Shown: piece by piece, positions 35,726 through 44,688 of the stretch
Numbering within the stretch: the stretch's first letter is position 1
How the letters are laid out: the number at the start of each line of letters is the position of its first letter
Assembly (NCBI GenBank): GCA_023662835.1
Contig: JAMPII010000009.1
Span: 1 to 51,967 of the forward strand
Direction: 5' to 3'
DNA: 51,967 bases
DNA from: Muribaculaceae bacterium
GTDB lineage: Bacteria > Bacteroidota > Bacteroidia > Bacteroidales > Muribaculaceae
Program-made: the position numbers and the translations under genes
The notes under the pieces: model-generated
What the model was told of the DNA's origin: nothing
The model's database searches: none
The model's input: only the letters and a program-made list of their open reading frames with translations

Positions 35726-36172
35726 TTACGGTTCACGATTGATTACAACAACTGTATAATCGGCTAGTTTGTTTCTTGCATCGCCAAAAACAAGAATTGA
35801 ATAAAGACTTTCTCCTTTTTTGGCATCTCGCATTTTGTTGAATTGAAGTTTTACGACTCCCGGCTCCGTTACTTTTGCCGTGTATTGACAAATTTCATCA
35901 GTATATTCTTCAGAGTCTTTTGCGCCGTTTTTAATCACAATTCTATTTGAATTAACGCATTTGAGTATTGCTTCTCCTTCTTCGCCATCAAGAGAAATCC
36001 TGATTCGCGGGTAAATACCGGTATCATACTCGGTCTTCACGTTATATGATTGAGTATAGGAAAATTCCAATACCTTTTTTTTCGGTTCGTCGTCACAACA
36101 ACAAGATGACAACAAGAATAATACCCCTAAAGCACAAATCAGAGAATTAATCTTATACATAATTAGTTGCAT
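35726..36172 (-). CDS. small hypothetical lipoprotein
   Basis: A 148-residue protein of unknown function. The lipobox follows a short hydrophobic segment and gives three consecutive cysteines (LLSSCCCDDE). The first is the likely lipidation site, and the acidic residues after it fit the Bacteroidetes surface-export signal. The mature part is a beta-rich domain, possibly Ig-like. The ATG at 36172 shares one base with the ridA stop (TAATG), but a second ATG at 36160 would give a tighter signal peptide. Confidence 0.7.
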   Translation of the reverse strand: MQLIMYKINSLICALGVLFLLSSCCCDDEPKKKVLEFSYTQSYNVKTEYDTGIYPRIRISLDGEEGEAILKCVNSNRIVIKNGAKDSEEYTDEICQYTAKVTEPGVVKLQFNKMRDAKKGESLYSILVFGDARNKLADYTVVVINREP

Positions 36173-36546
36173 TATCGAACGGCAATCACTTCAATCTCAA
36201 CAAGAGCATTTTTGGGTAGGGTTTTCACGGCGACGGCCGAGCGAGCCGGATATGGTGGCTTGAACGCATCTTGATAAACAGCATTCATTGCGGTAAAGTC
36301 GTTCATGTCGGCAAGAAAAACTGTAGTTTTAACTACATTGTCGAGCGATAATCCTTCAGCCTCCAATATAGCCTTGACGTTGGAAAGCGATTGCTTTGTC
36401 TGCAAAGAGATATCATCAGGCATTTCGCCTGTTGCCGGATCGATTGGGAGCTGGCCTGATGCAAAAATCATTGAGCCAACATTAATTGCCTGACTGTATG
36501 GACCGATAGCTCCCGGAGCCTTTTCTGTTATTACTGCTTGTTTCAT
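36172..36546 (-). CDS. ridA: RidA-family enamine/imine deaminase
   Basis: A 124-residue YjgF/YER057c/UK114 protein that hydrolyses reactive enamine/imine intermediates released by PLP enzymes. Signatures are GPYSQAI near 15-21, FASGQLP near 28-34 and the C-terminal PARSAVAVKTLPKNALVEIE, which holds the carboxylate-binding arginine and catalytic glutamate. It is the middle gene of a three-gene minus-strand unit, 24 bases after the SlyD-like gene. A link to the threonine aldolase in this window is possible but only speculative. Confidence 0.93.
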   Translation of the reverse strand: MKQAVITEKAPGAIGPYSQAINVGSMIFASGQLPIDPATGEMPDDISLQTKQSLSNVKAILEAEGLSLDNVVKTTVFLADMNDFTAMNAVYQDAFKPPYPARSAVAVKTLPKNALVEIEVIAVR

Positions 36547-36570
36547 ATCTATAACTTAAATAAAGCACTA

Positions 36571-37140
36571 TTAATGACAGCAACCACCTTCACTACCACA
36601 ACATACACCTTCACAGCCGGAGCCATTGTCGTGGCACCCGCCGCAGCATCCTCCTTGTGCTGGATGTAGCTCTTCTTCAGTTGCATCGCGTACGGTTTTA
36701 ATCGTACCAACAAAGCGAGCATCCTTGCCTGCCATCGGGTGATTGAAATCCATAACCACTTCTTTGTCGGTTATTTCAACAACCTTTCCGTTTATTTGAA
36801 AGCCATCAGCTGTAATCATTGGAATATACGATCCGGGAATTATGCGTTCGCTGTTGAACTTGCCGTCAATTTCAAATATTTCTTTTTCCAGGTGGGCAAC
36901 ATCTTCGGGGTTATGCATTCCGAAGCCTTCTTGTGCCGAAACTATAATGTCGAATTTATCTCCTGCCTGCAAGCCTTCAATAGCCTTCTCAAGAGGTTTT
37001 ATTACTCCGGGAGTTACTCCAAAAATAATCTTTTCCGGATCGTCTACTTCAACTTGATGCATCAATGTCTCTCCTGTGGATTCAACGACATAAAGGTCGT
37101 AAACCATTTCCACATATTTTCCGGGTTCTATTTTTTCCAT
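36571..37140 (-). CDS. SlyD-like FKBP-type prolyl isomerase with Cys/His-rich tail
   Basis: A 189-residue peptidyl-prolyl cis-trans isomerase and chaperone. The FKBP core is split by an IF (insert-in-flap) domain: EPGKYVEMVYDLYVVES, then GVTPGVIKPLEKAIEGLQAGDKFDII, then the insert (about 75-130), then DFNHPMAGKDARFVGTI. The last 30 residues hold eight cysteines and several histidines, mostly as Cys-Cys pairs, a metal-binding tail like that of E. coli SlyD, which binds nickel. First gene of the operon with ridA. Confidence 0.92.
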   Translation of the reverse strand: MEKIEPGKYVEMVYDLYVVESTGETLMHQVEVDDPEKIIFGVTPGVIKPLEKAIEGLQAGDKFDIIVSAQEGFGMHNPEDVAHLEKEIFEIDGKFNSERIIPGSYIPMITADGFQINGKVVEITDKEVVMDFNHPMAGKDARFVGTIKTVRDATEEELHPAQGGCCGGCHDNGSGCEGVCCGSEGGCCH

Positions 37141-37216
37141 ATTATCTAATTTTTATTTATTATCAAACAATCAACAATTTGTTGGAGTGGTTTTCTACAA
37201 CAATTGTTATGCAATA

Positions 37217-38578
37217 TTATGCTAAATGAACAATTAAGGCGGAGCATATAACCATATATATGACCATACCAATTATGTCGTTGGTTATACTAATGAAAGG
37301 ACCTGTAGCCAGAGCCGGGTCTATTTTCAGTTTCTCCAAAGTCAGCGGAACGAATGTGCCGAAAACAGATGCGAACACAACAACTGCAAATAACGACAGC
37401 GAAACTGCAATTGTTGTCACCTGATTTATTCCGAGCGTTATCATATTATATATGAACACCAGCAAAGAAATTATACTGGCGTTAATGAGTCCGACACCCA
37501 ATTCTTTCAGAATCTGCTGCCATGTAGAGGCTGCATCTAGTGAGCCATTTGCCAAACCTTGCACAATGATAGCCGAAGATTGAATGCCGACGTTTCCGCC
37601 AGTGCCACCAATCAAAGGGATAAATAAAGCCATTGTGGGATTAATTGCAAATCCGCCTTCGAATCGACTAAGAATCATAGAATTTGCTATGCCGCCGAGC
37701 ATACCTATAAGAAGCCATGGCAGTCTGACACGAGTTTGGGCGAACAGGCTGGCATTCGTGGCAACATCGCCGGAAAGACCGGATGCCAACTGATAGTCAC
37801 GCTCGCTTGATTCACGAGCCTCATCCATTACGTCGTCGACCGTGATCTGACCTACCAGCCTTCCTATTGAGTCGACAACCGGCATAGCAACAAGGTCGTA
37901 CTTTTCAAATTGCAGCGTTACATCCTCGACAGGTGTATCGGCACGTATCGACATTGGCTCCGGATCCATCACGTGCTTAATTTTGGAAACCGAAGGGTGT
38001 GTAATCATTTTACGAAGGGGGAACACACCGCACAGCTTGTTGTCGTTGTCGACAACATATACGTAGAAAACCTCCTCAAGATCCTCAGCTTGTTTGCGCA
38101 TTTCCGTAACGCACTGAGGCATCGACCAGTTTTCATTTACAACAATCATTTCTGTCGACATAATACCGCCGGCCGTATCCTCGTCGTACTTCAAAAGGTC
38201 GATAATGTTACCAGCGTGGGTTGTGTCGTGTAGATGTGATAACACCTCATGCTGATCTTCTTCATCGAGGTCTTGAATAATGTCTACAGCGTCGTCAATG
38301 TCAAGGTGGTCGATTACCTGCTTTGCTATATCTTCTGTCGACATTGAGCTAAGCAGCTTGTCGCGGAGATCCTCATCAAGTTCTACCAACACATCGGCGG
38401 CAGTCTCAGTGTCGAGCAGTCCATAAACCGATTCAATTTCGTGACGGTCGAGATGTGATATCAGCGCGGCGATATCGGCCGGATGCAGATCCTCAATCTC
38501 CTTGTGCATTGCCTCGGTATTGCCCGACTCAATCAGTTCACTGATATGGTCGATATATTCGTTGGTATATTCTTTCAT
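37217..38578 (-). CDS. mgtE: magnesium transporter MgtE
   Basis: Mg2+-gated Mg2+ channel of the inner membrane. It has 453 residues. The N-terminal helical domain (about 1-130) contains repeated LHPADIAALISHL-type and VDIIQDLDEEDQHEVL segments, two CBS domains follow (about 135-260), then five transmembrane helices (about 285-453), with PLIGGTGGNVGIQSSAI near the pore. The acidic N-domain and CBS region act as the Mg2+ sensor in the family. It lies 16 bases after rsmA. Riboswitch control was not seen. Confidence 0.95.
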   Translation of the reverse strand: MKEYTNEYIDHISELIESGNTEAMHKEIEDLHPADIAALISHLDRHEIESVYGLLDTETAADVLVELDEDLRDKLLSSMSTEDIAKQVIDHLDIDDAVDIIQDLDEEDQHEVLSHLHDTTHAGNIIDLLKYDEDTAGGIMSTEMIVVNENWSMPQCVTEMRKQAEDLEEVFYVYVVDNDNKLCGVFPLRKMITHPSVSKIKHVMDPEPMSIRADTPVEDVTLQFEKYDLVAMPVVDSIGRLVGQITVDDVMDEARESSERDYQLASGLSGDVATNASLFAQTRVRLPWLLIGMLGGIANSMILSRFEGGFAINPTMALFIPLIGGTGGNVGIQSSAIIVQGLANGSLDAASTWQQILKELGVGLINASIISLLVFIYNMITLGINQVTTIAVSLSLFAVVVFASVFGTFVPLTLEKLKIDPALATGPFISITNDIIGMVIYMVICSALIVHLA

Positions 38579-38594
38579 AATTAAATATAATCAT

Positions 38595-39395
38595 TCAGCC
38601 TTGCTGGCGAAGCTTTGTAACAATGTTTGTCAGGTCGATAAATTGCTGGACCGACAATTGCTCGGGCCGCTGTTGCCATATTGGATTGTCGGGCAGTGTA
38701 CACCCGGCAGGCAATAAGCCCTTGATGGAATTGCGTAATGTCTTGCGTCGTTGCCCGAATGTTGTTTTAACAATTGTACGCATTAGCTTTACGTCGCACC
38801 CCAAGTCGGTCACGTCGTTTCTTGTGAGCCTTATAACACCGGATTTCACCTTAGGCGGCGGGTTAAACACATTTTCATCAACCGTGAACAGATATTCAAT
38901 ATCGTACCATGCTTGAAGCAACACACTTAATATACCATAGGTTTTCGAGCCGGGTTTAGCGGCAATACGCTCGGCCACTTCTTTCTGAAGCATTCCCGAG
39001 CAACATGGAATCAAATCCTTATAGTCGAGAACTTTGAAAAAAATTTGCGATGAAATGTTGTAGGGGTAATTACCGATTACGCAAAACGGTCTTTCACCCA
39101 TTGCCTCTTCCAGATTAAGGGTCAAAAAATCCTGTCCTATTATACGTTCATGCAACTGGGGAAAGTTAGAGTTTAAATAATCAACACTTTCATTGTCGAT
39201 CTCAACAACTGTAACATTATGTCCCAACTCAAGCAAATACTTTGTCAGAACTCCCATTCCGGGGCCGACTTCCAACACAGGAACACCCTTATACGCATTC
39301 AGCGTTTCTGCAATTCGGCGTGCAATGTTTTCGTCAGTCAAAAAGTGCTGTCCTAGCGCCTTCTTGGGCTTTACTTTATTTGTTGAACCGTTCAT
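38595..39395 (-). CDS. rsmA: 16S rRNA (A1518/A1519) dimethyltransferase
   Basis: KsgA family; dimethylates two adjacent adenosines in helix 45 of 16S rRNA during 30S maturation. It has 266 residues. LGQHFL (14-19) precedes the SAM motif EVGPGMG (42-48), and the catalytic NYPY is at 109-112. It is transcribed with mgtE. CAAATTTA (TAAATTTG on the minus strand) at 39401-39408 resembles a -7 element but lies so close to the start codon that the transcript would be nearly leaderless. Confidence 0.96.
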   Translation of the reverse strand: MNGSTNKVKPKKALGQHFLTDENIARRIAETLNAYKGVPVLEVGPGMGVLTKYLLELGHNVTVVEIDNESVDYLNSNFPQLHERIIGQDFLTLNLEEAMGERPFCVIGNYPYNISSQIFFKVLDYKDLIPCCSGMLQKEVAERIAAKPGSKTYGILSVLLQAWYDIEYLFTVDENVFNPPPKVKSGVIRLTRNDVTDLGCDVKLMRTIVKTTFGQRRKTLRNSIKGLLPAGCTLPDNPIWQQRPEQLSVQQFIDLTNIVTKLRQQG

Positions 39396-39520
39396 AACTG
39401 CAAATTTAATTAATTTTGATGAAAATTATGTTTCCGTTTATGAGGTTTTTTAGACTGTTATAAAAACCTGTTGTATCGTGATTATGTTCTAATAAATAGA
39501 TATCGACAAATTCCATTATT

Positions 39521-40549
39521 ATGGCAAAATATACTTTATTCACACGCTATCTGGATTTATTAGGCATACCTTTCACGTTCCGTTACAGCAACATGCGTTT
39601 CCGTGCATATCCGTCGAAAATCGCGATTATAGCAACCGACGATTTGATGACGGAGTATGGTGCAAAGATGACGATGACACATCCTAGCGACAAAGCCGAA
39701 CTGACGAATCTTAATCTTCCGGCTATGGTGCAGCTAGAAAGTAGCGACTCTCTGATTGTAACAAGTATTAATAATGGAAACGTTGTTACAATAAACGCAA
39801 ACGGAGAGCAAACCATAACGCCACTCGAAAAGTTTGTTGAATCATGGAATGGTAAATCAGTAAGTGTCATTAATATAAATAACTGTTGTGAAACAAATTA
39901 TTCCAAGCATCATTTTCAGCAAACATCGGCCATTGTTGAACGATGGGTATTGGCTCTATGCAGTTTATTTCTGCTGTTTTATTTCGCCATTACTAACGGA
40001 TTGTTTAAATCCTGGCCAGCTTTAGCCCTGCTAGCACTATACAGCATTGGCATTTTAATTTGTCGGTTGTTGATTTTAAAGCAATCGAATTCTGAAAGCC
40101 ACGCCGCCGACCGTGTTTGCAAAGTTATTCAACAAAACGGATGTTCAACAGTGCTTCATCACGATGGAGCATCGTTGTTCGGGCTGTTCCCGTGGTGTGA
40201 GATTGGTATGACATACTTTAGCGTCAGCTTCTTGGCACTTTTGCTATGGCCGGAATGTTTGCCGTGGCTTGCCGCGGCAAGTGCTTGCTGTTTACCTTAT
40301 ACAATATGGAGCGTCAGCTATCAAAAATTTAAAATTCATGCGTGGTGCACCCTCTGTCTCTGCGTTCAAAGTTTGTTCTGGATAATTTTTATTGTCTGTC
40401 TTACGGGTAAATGTTTTTATGGAGTATTCCCTTTACGGTTCCAGCTAGTTGTACTGCTGGTTTGTTACCTGACAACATTGTTGCTCATACACAAGTTGCT
40501 GCCAAAATTATTCCATTACGATATAGCCAACGGTGAAACAGGACAATAA
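39521..40549 (+). CDS. C39-like / vitamin K epoxide reductase fusion
   Basis: A 342-residue membrane protein. Residues 1-115 resemble a C39 peptidase-like domain (closing EQTITPLEKFVESWNGKSVSVI), but the catalytic Cys and His are absent. Residues about 140-330 are a VKOR domain with several helices, the loop pair C-x6-C in VCKVIQQNGCSTVL, and the redox C-x-x-C in HAWCTLCLC. VKOR domains supply disulfides to periplasmic oxidoreductases. Related Bacteroidetes proteins usually also carry a C-terminal thioredoxin domain, which is missing here. It is followed by copA after 62 bases. Confidence 0.82.
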   Translation: MAKYTLFTRYLDLLGIPFTFRYSNMRFRAYPSKIAIIATDDLMTEYGAKMTMTHPSDKAELTNLNLPAMVQLESSDSLIVTSINNGNVVTINANGEQTITPLEKFVESWNGKSVSVININNCCETNYSKHHFQQTSAIVERWVLALCSLFLLFYFAITNGLFKSWPALALLALYSIGILICRLLILKQSNSESHAADRVCKVIQQNGCSTVLHHDGASLFGLFPWCEIGMTYFSVSFLALLLWPECLPWLAAASACCLPYTIWSVSYQKFKIHAWCTLCLCVQSLFWIIFIVCLTGKCFYGVFPLRFQLVVLLVCYLTTLLLIHKLLPKLFHYDIANGETGQ

Positions 40550-40574
40550 TAATGCAATCCGGTTTCAAGCTTAT

Positions 40575-40604
40575 GTTCGTAAATTTGTAGAACAAATTAC
40601 GAAC
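40575..40604. promoter_or_regulatory. operator-like inverted repeat at the copA promoter
   Basis: GTTCGTAAATTTGT (40575-40588) and ACAAATTACGAAC (40592-40604) form a 13-bp inverted repeat with one extra A and a 3-base centre. It overlaps a -7 element TAAATTTG (40580-40587) and ends 7 bases before the copA ATG. It is likely a repressor site or a strong coincidence; which protein would bind is unknown. Confidence 0.6.
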
Positions 40605-40611
40605 TTTTCAC

Positions 40612-42822
40612 ATGAAACTGCAAAAAGATATATTCCCGGTTTCGGGTATGAGCTGTGCCGCATGTGCCGCGCGTGTTGAAAAAACGCTAAACAAACAGCC
40701 CGGAGTTGAAAACGCAGCCGTAAACTATGCGGCTGCCAATGTTACCATTACTTATGATGGCAACAAAACGGAGCCCGAAAAACTACGACATGCCGTCATT
40801 AAAGCTGGCTACGACATGCCCATCGAGGAAGAGATGGCGCGTAAAGCTACAGAAGAGGCCGCCAAACGGTTTGAAACACTTAAGCGCAGAACTTTGTTTG
40901 CTATCATTTGTTCGCTTCCGGTTGTTATCTTGTCCATGTGGTTTATGGATTGGAAATGGACAGCGCCGATTTCATGCTTGTTATCGACTATTGTGCTGTT
41001 TGCATTTGGACGTAGCTTCTTCGTAAATGCCTACAAACAGCTACTTCAACTAACATCCAACATGGACACCCTGGTTGCGTTATCTACTGGAACAGCCTAT
41101 ATATTCAGTTTAGCCAATATGTTGTTTCCGACGTTTTGGTTGTCGCACGGAATAGAACCTCATGTATATTTCGAAGCAGCATCTGTTATTATTGCCTTCA
41201 TATTGCTTGGCCGTTGTCTGGAAGCCAAAGCAAAAGACAGTACAGCCGAGTCGGTAAAAAAATTAATGGGACTAAATCCCAAGACCGTTAACAAAGTGAA
41301 TCCCGACGGAACTGTCGAACAGATACCCTTACATTCGATAATCGAGAATGACATAATTATGGTTAAACCCGGCGAACGGGTAGCCGCCGACGGAAAAGTA
41401 GTTTCAGGCGAAACGTTCATCGACGAAAGCATGCTCACAGGCGAACCCGTAGCCGTTCAAAAGATCACAGGCGATGACGTATATGCCGGAACCATCAACA
41501 CATCTGGCACCATTAACTACCAGGCAAAGCAGGTTGGACGCGACACCATACTGTCGCATATAATCACAATGGTTCAAGACGCTCAAGGTTCAAAACCTCC
41601 GGTTCAGCGAATAGTCGACAAAGTTGCTGCTATTTTTGTCCCAGTCATAATATGTATTGCAATAATATCGTTTGCGGCATGGCTGCTGGCGATGCCGGGC
41701 AGTGGAATTGTTTACGGCCTGTTGGCATTTGTGACCGTATTAGTTATTGCATGCCCTTGTGCATTAGGACTAGCAACACCTACAGCAATTATGGTTGGCA
41801 TAGGAAAAGGCGCCACGTCGGGCATCCTGATAAAAGATGCTGTCAGTTTGGAAACAGCACGAAATGTAAATGCTGTTGTGCTTGATAAAACCGGTACGTT
41901 GACAATGGGAAAACCAATGGTAAACGATGCTACGTGGGCCGACTCGGCTAATCGAGAGTCACTGGCTAGCATAATCGGCACAGTGGAATCACATTCGGAG
42001 CATCCGCTGGCAAAAGCTCTCGTCGAGTATTTCAGTAGTGACGAAGAGCTTGAGGTTTATGAATTTACCGCGCATGGAGGCTTAGGGATAACCGCCTGCT
42101 GTAATGGCTGTCGTGTAACAATCGGAAACCGACACCTGCTATCGAACGAACAAGTAAAAATCGATTCACAACTTGAACGTTGGGCAACAGAAAAAGCCAC
42201 ACAAGCCTGTACGATTGTGTGGATTGCCATTAACGGGGAGGCTGTTGGCGTTCTGTCGGTTACCGATCCTCTGAAACCAACTTCATACGCCGCCGTCAAA
42301 CGGCTAAACGATATGGGTGTTAATGTATATATGCTTACCGGCGATAACATACATACAGCAAATGCAGTTGCCGCACAATTGCCCGGAATTGCAGGAGTTG
42401 AGGCAGAAGTGCTCCCGGAAGGAAAGGTTAAATTTATCAATTACCTTCAAAACGAAGGAAAGAATGTAGCCATGGTTGGCGATGGTATTAACGACAGTGC
42501 AGCAATGGCAAAAGCCGATTTGAGTATTGCCATGGGTAGCGGAACAGATATAGCAATGGATGTTGCCAAAATGACAATCATCTCATCGGATTTGACTAAA
42601 GTGCCTCAAGCGTTGAAGCTATCGCGTCTCACAGTAAGAACAATACATCAGAATTTGTTCTGGGCATTTATATACAATATGCTTGGTGTTCCAATTGCGG
42701 CCGGTGTACTGTATCCTATTTGTGGCTACTTATTGAATCCGATGATTGCCGGCGCAGCTATGGCTTTTAGTAGTGTTTGTGTGGTTACAAACTCACTTTT
42801 GTTGCGTCGCAAAAAGCTATAA
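40612..42822 (+). CDS. copA: copper-exporting P1B-type ATPase
   Basis: Heavy-metal P-type ATPase that pumps Cu(I) out of the cytoplasm. It has 736 residues. A single N-terminal HMA domain carries C15-A-A-C18 in GMSCAACAARVEK. The actuator motif MLTGEP is present; the intramembrane metal site is C381-P-C383 (ACPCALGLATPT), which indicates Cu+/Ag+ selectivity. The phosphorylated D425 lies in DKTGTLT; SEHPLAKAL and GDGINDSAAMA complete the family set. The promoter region is covered by an inverted repeat, and a terminator follows. The VKOR gene is directly upstream. Confidence 0.96.
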   Translation: MKLQKDIFPVSGMSCAACAARVEKTLNKQPGVENAAVNYAAANVTITYDGNKTEPEKLRHAVIKAGYDMPIEEEMARKATEEAAKRFETLKRRTLFAIICSLPVVILSMWFMDWKWTAPISCLLSTIVLFAFGRSFFVNAYKQLLQLTSNMDTLVALSTGTAYIFSLANMLFPTFWLSHGIEPHVYFEAASVIIAFILLGRCLEAKAKDSTAESVKKLMGLNPKTVNKVNPDGTVEQIPLHSIIENDIIMVKPGERVAADGKVVSGETFIDESMLTGEPVAVQKITGDDVYAGTINTSGTINYQAKQVGRDTILSHIITMVQDAQGSKPPVQRIVDKVAAIFVPVIICIAIISFAAWLLAMPGSGIVYGLLAFVTVLVIACPCALGLATPTAIMVGIGKGATSGILIKDAVSLETARNVNAVVLDKTGTLTMGKPMVNDATWADSANRESLASIIGTVESHSEHPLAKALVEYFSSDEELEVYEFTAHGGLGITACCNGCRVTIGNRHLLSNEQVKIDSQLERWATEKATQACTIVWIAINGEAVGVLSVTDPLKPTSYAAVKRLNDMGVNVYMLTGDNIHTANAVAAQLPGIAGVEAEVLPEGKVKFINYLQNEGKNVAMVGDGINDSAAMAKADLSIAMGSGTDIAMDVAKMTIISSDLTKVPQALKLSRLTVRTIHQNLFWAFIYNMLGVPIAAGVLYPICGYLLNPMIAGAAMAFSSVCVVTNSLLLRRKKL

Positions 42823-42842
42823 GGGTTAATATTATAGCATCA

Positions 42843-42882
42843 AAAAAAAGCGGATGATCCAGCCGGAACATCCGCTTTTTTT
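42843..42882. terminator. bidirectional terminator, copA and the barrel gene
   Basis: AAAAAAAGCGGATG (42843-42856) pairs with CATCCGCTTTTTTT (42869-42882), 12-base loop. T runs on both strands. It lies between the convergent copA and outer-membrane barrel genes. Confidence 0.88.
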
Positions 42883-42893
42883 AAGAATACACT

Positions 42894-43433
42894 CTAGAAT
42901 TTATAATAGAATCCTAAACTAATATCATTTCCGTCAAGGCCAAAGCCGAAGCTATTTGGTTCACCGACATTACGTGCTTTTTTGTTTGCGCCCTGATAGC
43001 CGAGATATCCTATATGAGCAACCAAACTGAATTTCTCATTTATATTGAATGCTACACCAGGTTTTAATCCTATGCCCCAAACAACTGCGCATCCGCCGTC
43101 GCCATAAGCTTTAGAATGACCGATACCTACATCAACGCCACCATCAATAAATAAATCTACCATACCTATTTTTGCATAAGTGTAACGTAGATAAGGAGAA
43201 ATCTTAACCAGGTCGAGTTTCAAACCATCATTGTACTGATGTTCATACCCCAAAGTAGCACCGATTGCAGCTCTCTCTGTGAAATTATAGCCAACTTCAG
43301 GCATAATTATAACGCCTGTTTTATTGTCGGTTGTGTTACGATTGAAACCAACATTACCACCGGCATACCAGCCTTCGGCTGACGCTGTCAACGTAGCGAT
43401 TAAAACAATCGCAAGAGTTAAAATCTTTTTCAT
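42894..43433 (-). CDS. small outer-membrane beta-barrel protein
   Basis: A 179-residue protein with a signal peptide (1-19, ending TASA) and alternating amphipathic strands typical of an OmpA/OmpX-like eight-strand barrel: GWYAGGNVGFNRNTTDNKTG, then VIIMPEVGYNFTERAAIG and a terminal aromatic residue (ISLGFYYKF). The substrate or function is unknown. It stands alone, convergent with copA. The 255-base spacer to the next gene holds no clear promoter for it. Confidence 0.85.
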   Translation of the reverse strand: MKKILTLAIVLIATLTASAEGWYAGGNVGFNRNTTDNKTGVIIMPEVGYNFTERAAIGATLGYEHQYNDGLKLDLVKISPYLRYTYAKIGMVDLFIDGGVDVGIGHSKAYGDGGCAVVWGIGLKPGVAFNINEKFSLVAHIGYLGYQGANKKARNVGEPNSFGFGLDGNDISLGFYYKF

Positions 43434-43637
43434 TGTCAGATGAAATTAGTAGTGATTAAACTATATTAAATTATATTTATTATATGTACTCTAATTCAAC
43501 AGGTTTAGTCCTTTACGACTTTCGTTATTATAAACATCGGTAAAATATATTAAGTTCATTTTTTTACAAAATGCCTTTGTATAATATCCGATGTTAAGTC
43601 ATGTTATAGTCTCATTTCATTCTTACCAAAATCTTAT

Positions 43638-43668
43638 TTTGCTGTTCGAATTATATAAGTTAATTTTG
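43638..43668 (+). promoter_or_regulatory. promoter of the BASS-like transporter gene
   Basis: TTTG (43638-43641), 19-base spacer, TAATTTTG (43661-43668), an exact -33/-7 match. The leader to 43689 is about 15 bases. Confidence 0.75.
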
Positions 43669-43688
43669 CAGCCCAAAACAATAGTAAA

Positions 43689-44603
43689 ATGAATGCATCT
43701 GAATTTCGACGTCGAATAAAACCCTGGATGTTGCCAATTGCAATGCTGTTGGGCGTTTTACTGCACAACTATATAAGTATGGTGGCTTTTTTGTCGCCAT
43801 ATCTCATTTTTCTTATGTTATTTATCACCTACTGCAAAATCAATCCGCGAAAATTTGCAGTCAGCAAGTTTATCTGGTGCCTGCTAGGAGTTCAAATCTT
43901 GGGTTCTCTTATAGCATATTGCATTTTTTGCCCGTCCAACGATTTGATTGCTCAAGGAGCTTTCATCTGTTTCTTTTGTCCTACGGCCACAGCAGCACCT
44001 GTTGTCACCGGAATGCTTGGCGGATCGGTTGAATTACTTGCCACATATTCAATAATCAGCAACATAGCAGTGGCATTTCTTGCCCCCATTTTGTTTGCTG
44101 TTATTGGTGATACCTCCGGTATCACATTTTCGCAATCGGTTATTCTAATTGCCTCCCGCGTTTTTCCATTGATACTCGCACCGCTAGCATTGGCTCTAAT
44201 AATGAAAGTGTTCTCGCCGCGTGTGCACGATGCTATTGCCAAACACCAGTCGCTCTCTTTTTACATCTGGTCGTTTGCCTTGATTATCGTTGTAGGCAAT
44301 GCTGTAAGTTTTGTCATGACCGAGCCGGCCGGAAAAATTCCGATAATGATAGCAATTGCAGGAGTCTCACTGGCGACGTGTTGCATGCAATTTACCATTG
44401 GCCGTCTGATTGGAAAAAAAATGGGCGACAAAATTTCAGGCGCACAAGGACTTGGGCAAAAAAATACGGTTTTGGCTATATGGATGGCACTAACTTATTT
44501 AAACCCACTCGCTTCAGTTGCGCCAGCGGCATATGTTGCATGGCAAAACATCATAAACTCCGCTCAGCTGTATTTGAAGACAAGTCGTGAAATAAAGAAA
44601 TAG
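43689..44603 (+). CDS. bile acid:sodium symporter-like (BASS) transporter
   Basis: A 304-residue inner-membrane protein with about nine helices, resembling BASS/SBF-like transporters. Supporting segments are FFCPTATAAPVVTGMLGGSV near 97-116, which resembles the crossover region of the family, and GAQGLGQKNTVLAIWMALTY near 250-270. Substrates in the family include bile acids, pyruvate, pantothenate and sodium-coupled organic anions; none can be assigned here. It is followed after 85 bases by a Crp/Fnr regulator, which may regulate it. Confidence 0.75.
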   Translation: MNASEFRRRIKPWMLPIAMLLGVLLHNYISMVAFLSPYLIFLMLFITYCKINPRKFAVSKFIWCLLGVQILGSLIAYCIFCPSNDLIAQGAFICFFCPTATAAPVVTGMLGGSVELLATYSIISNIAVAFLAPILFAVIGDTSGITFSQSVILIASRVFPLILAPLALALIMKVFSPRVHDAIAKHQSLSFYIWSFALIIVVGNAVSFVMTEPAGKIPIMIAIAGVSLATCCMQFTIGRLIGKKMGDKISGAQGLGQKNTVLAIWMALTYLNPLASVAPAAYVAWQNIINSAQLYLKTSREIKK

Positions 44604-44688
44604 AATGGGAACAATTATATGTTATTTCTGTTAATATTTATATAATATGTAACGGGAGCCGTCCCCGATGACTTTATAATGACCAACT

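Noticed and set aside
37141-37216. CAACAATTTGTTG and CAACAATTGTTA palindrome-like stretch upstream of the SlyD-like gene
   Set aside because: Short AT-rich near-palindromes without clear spacing to a promoter or U tract; chance is the simplest explanation.
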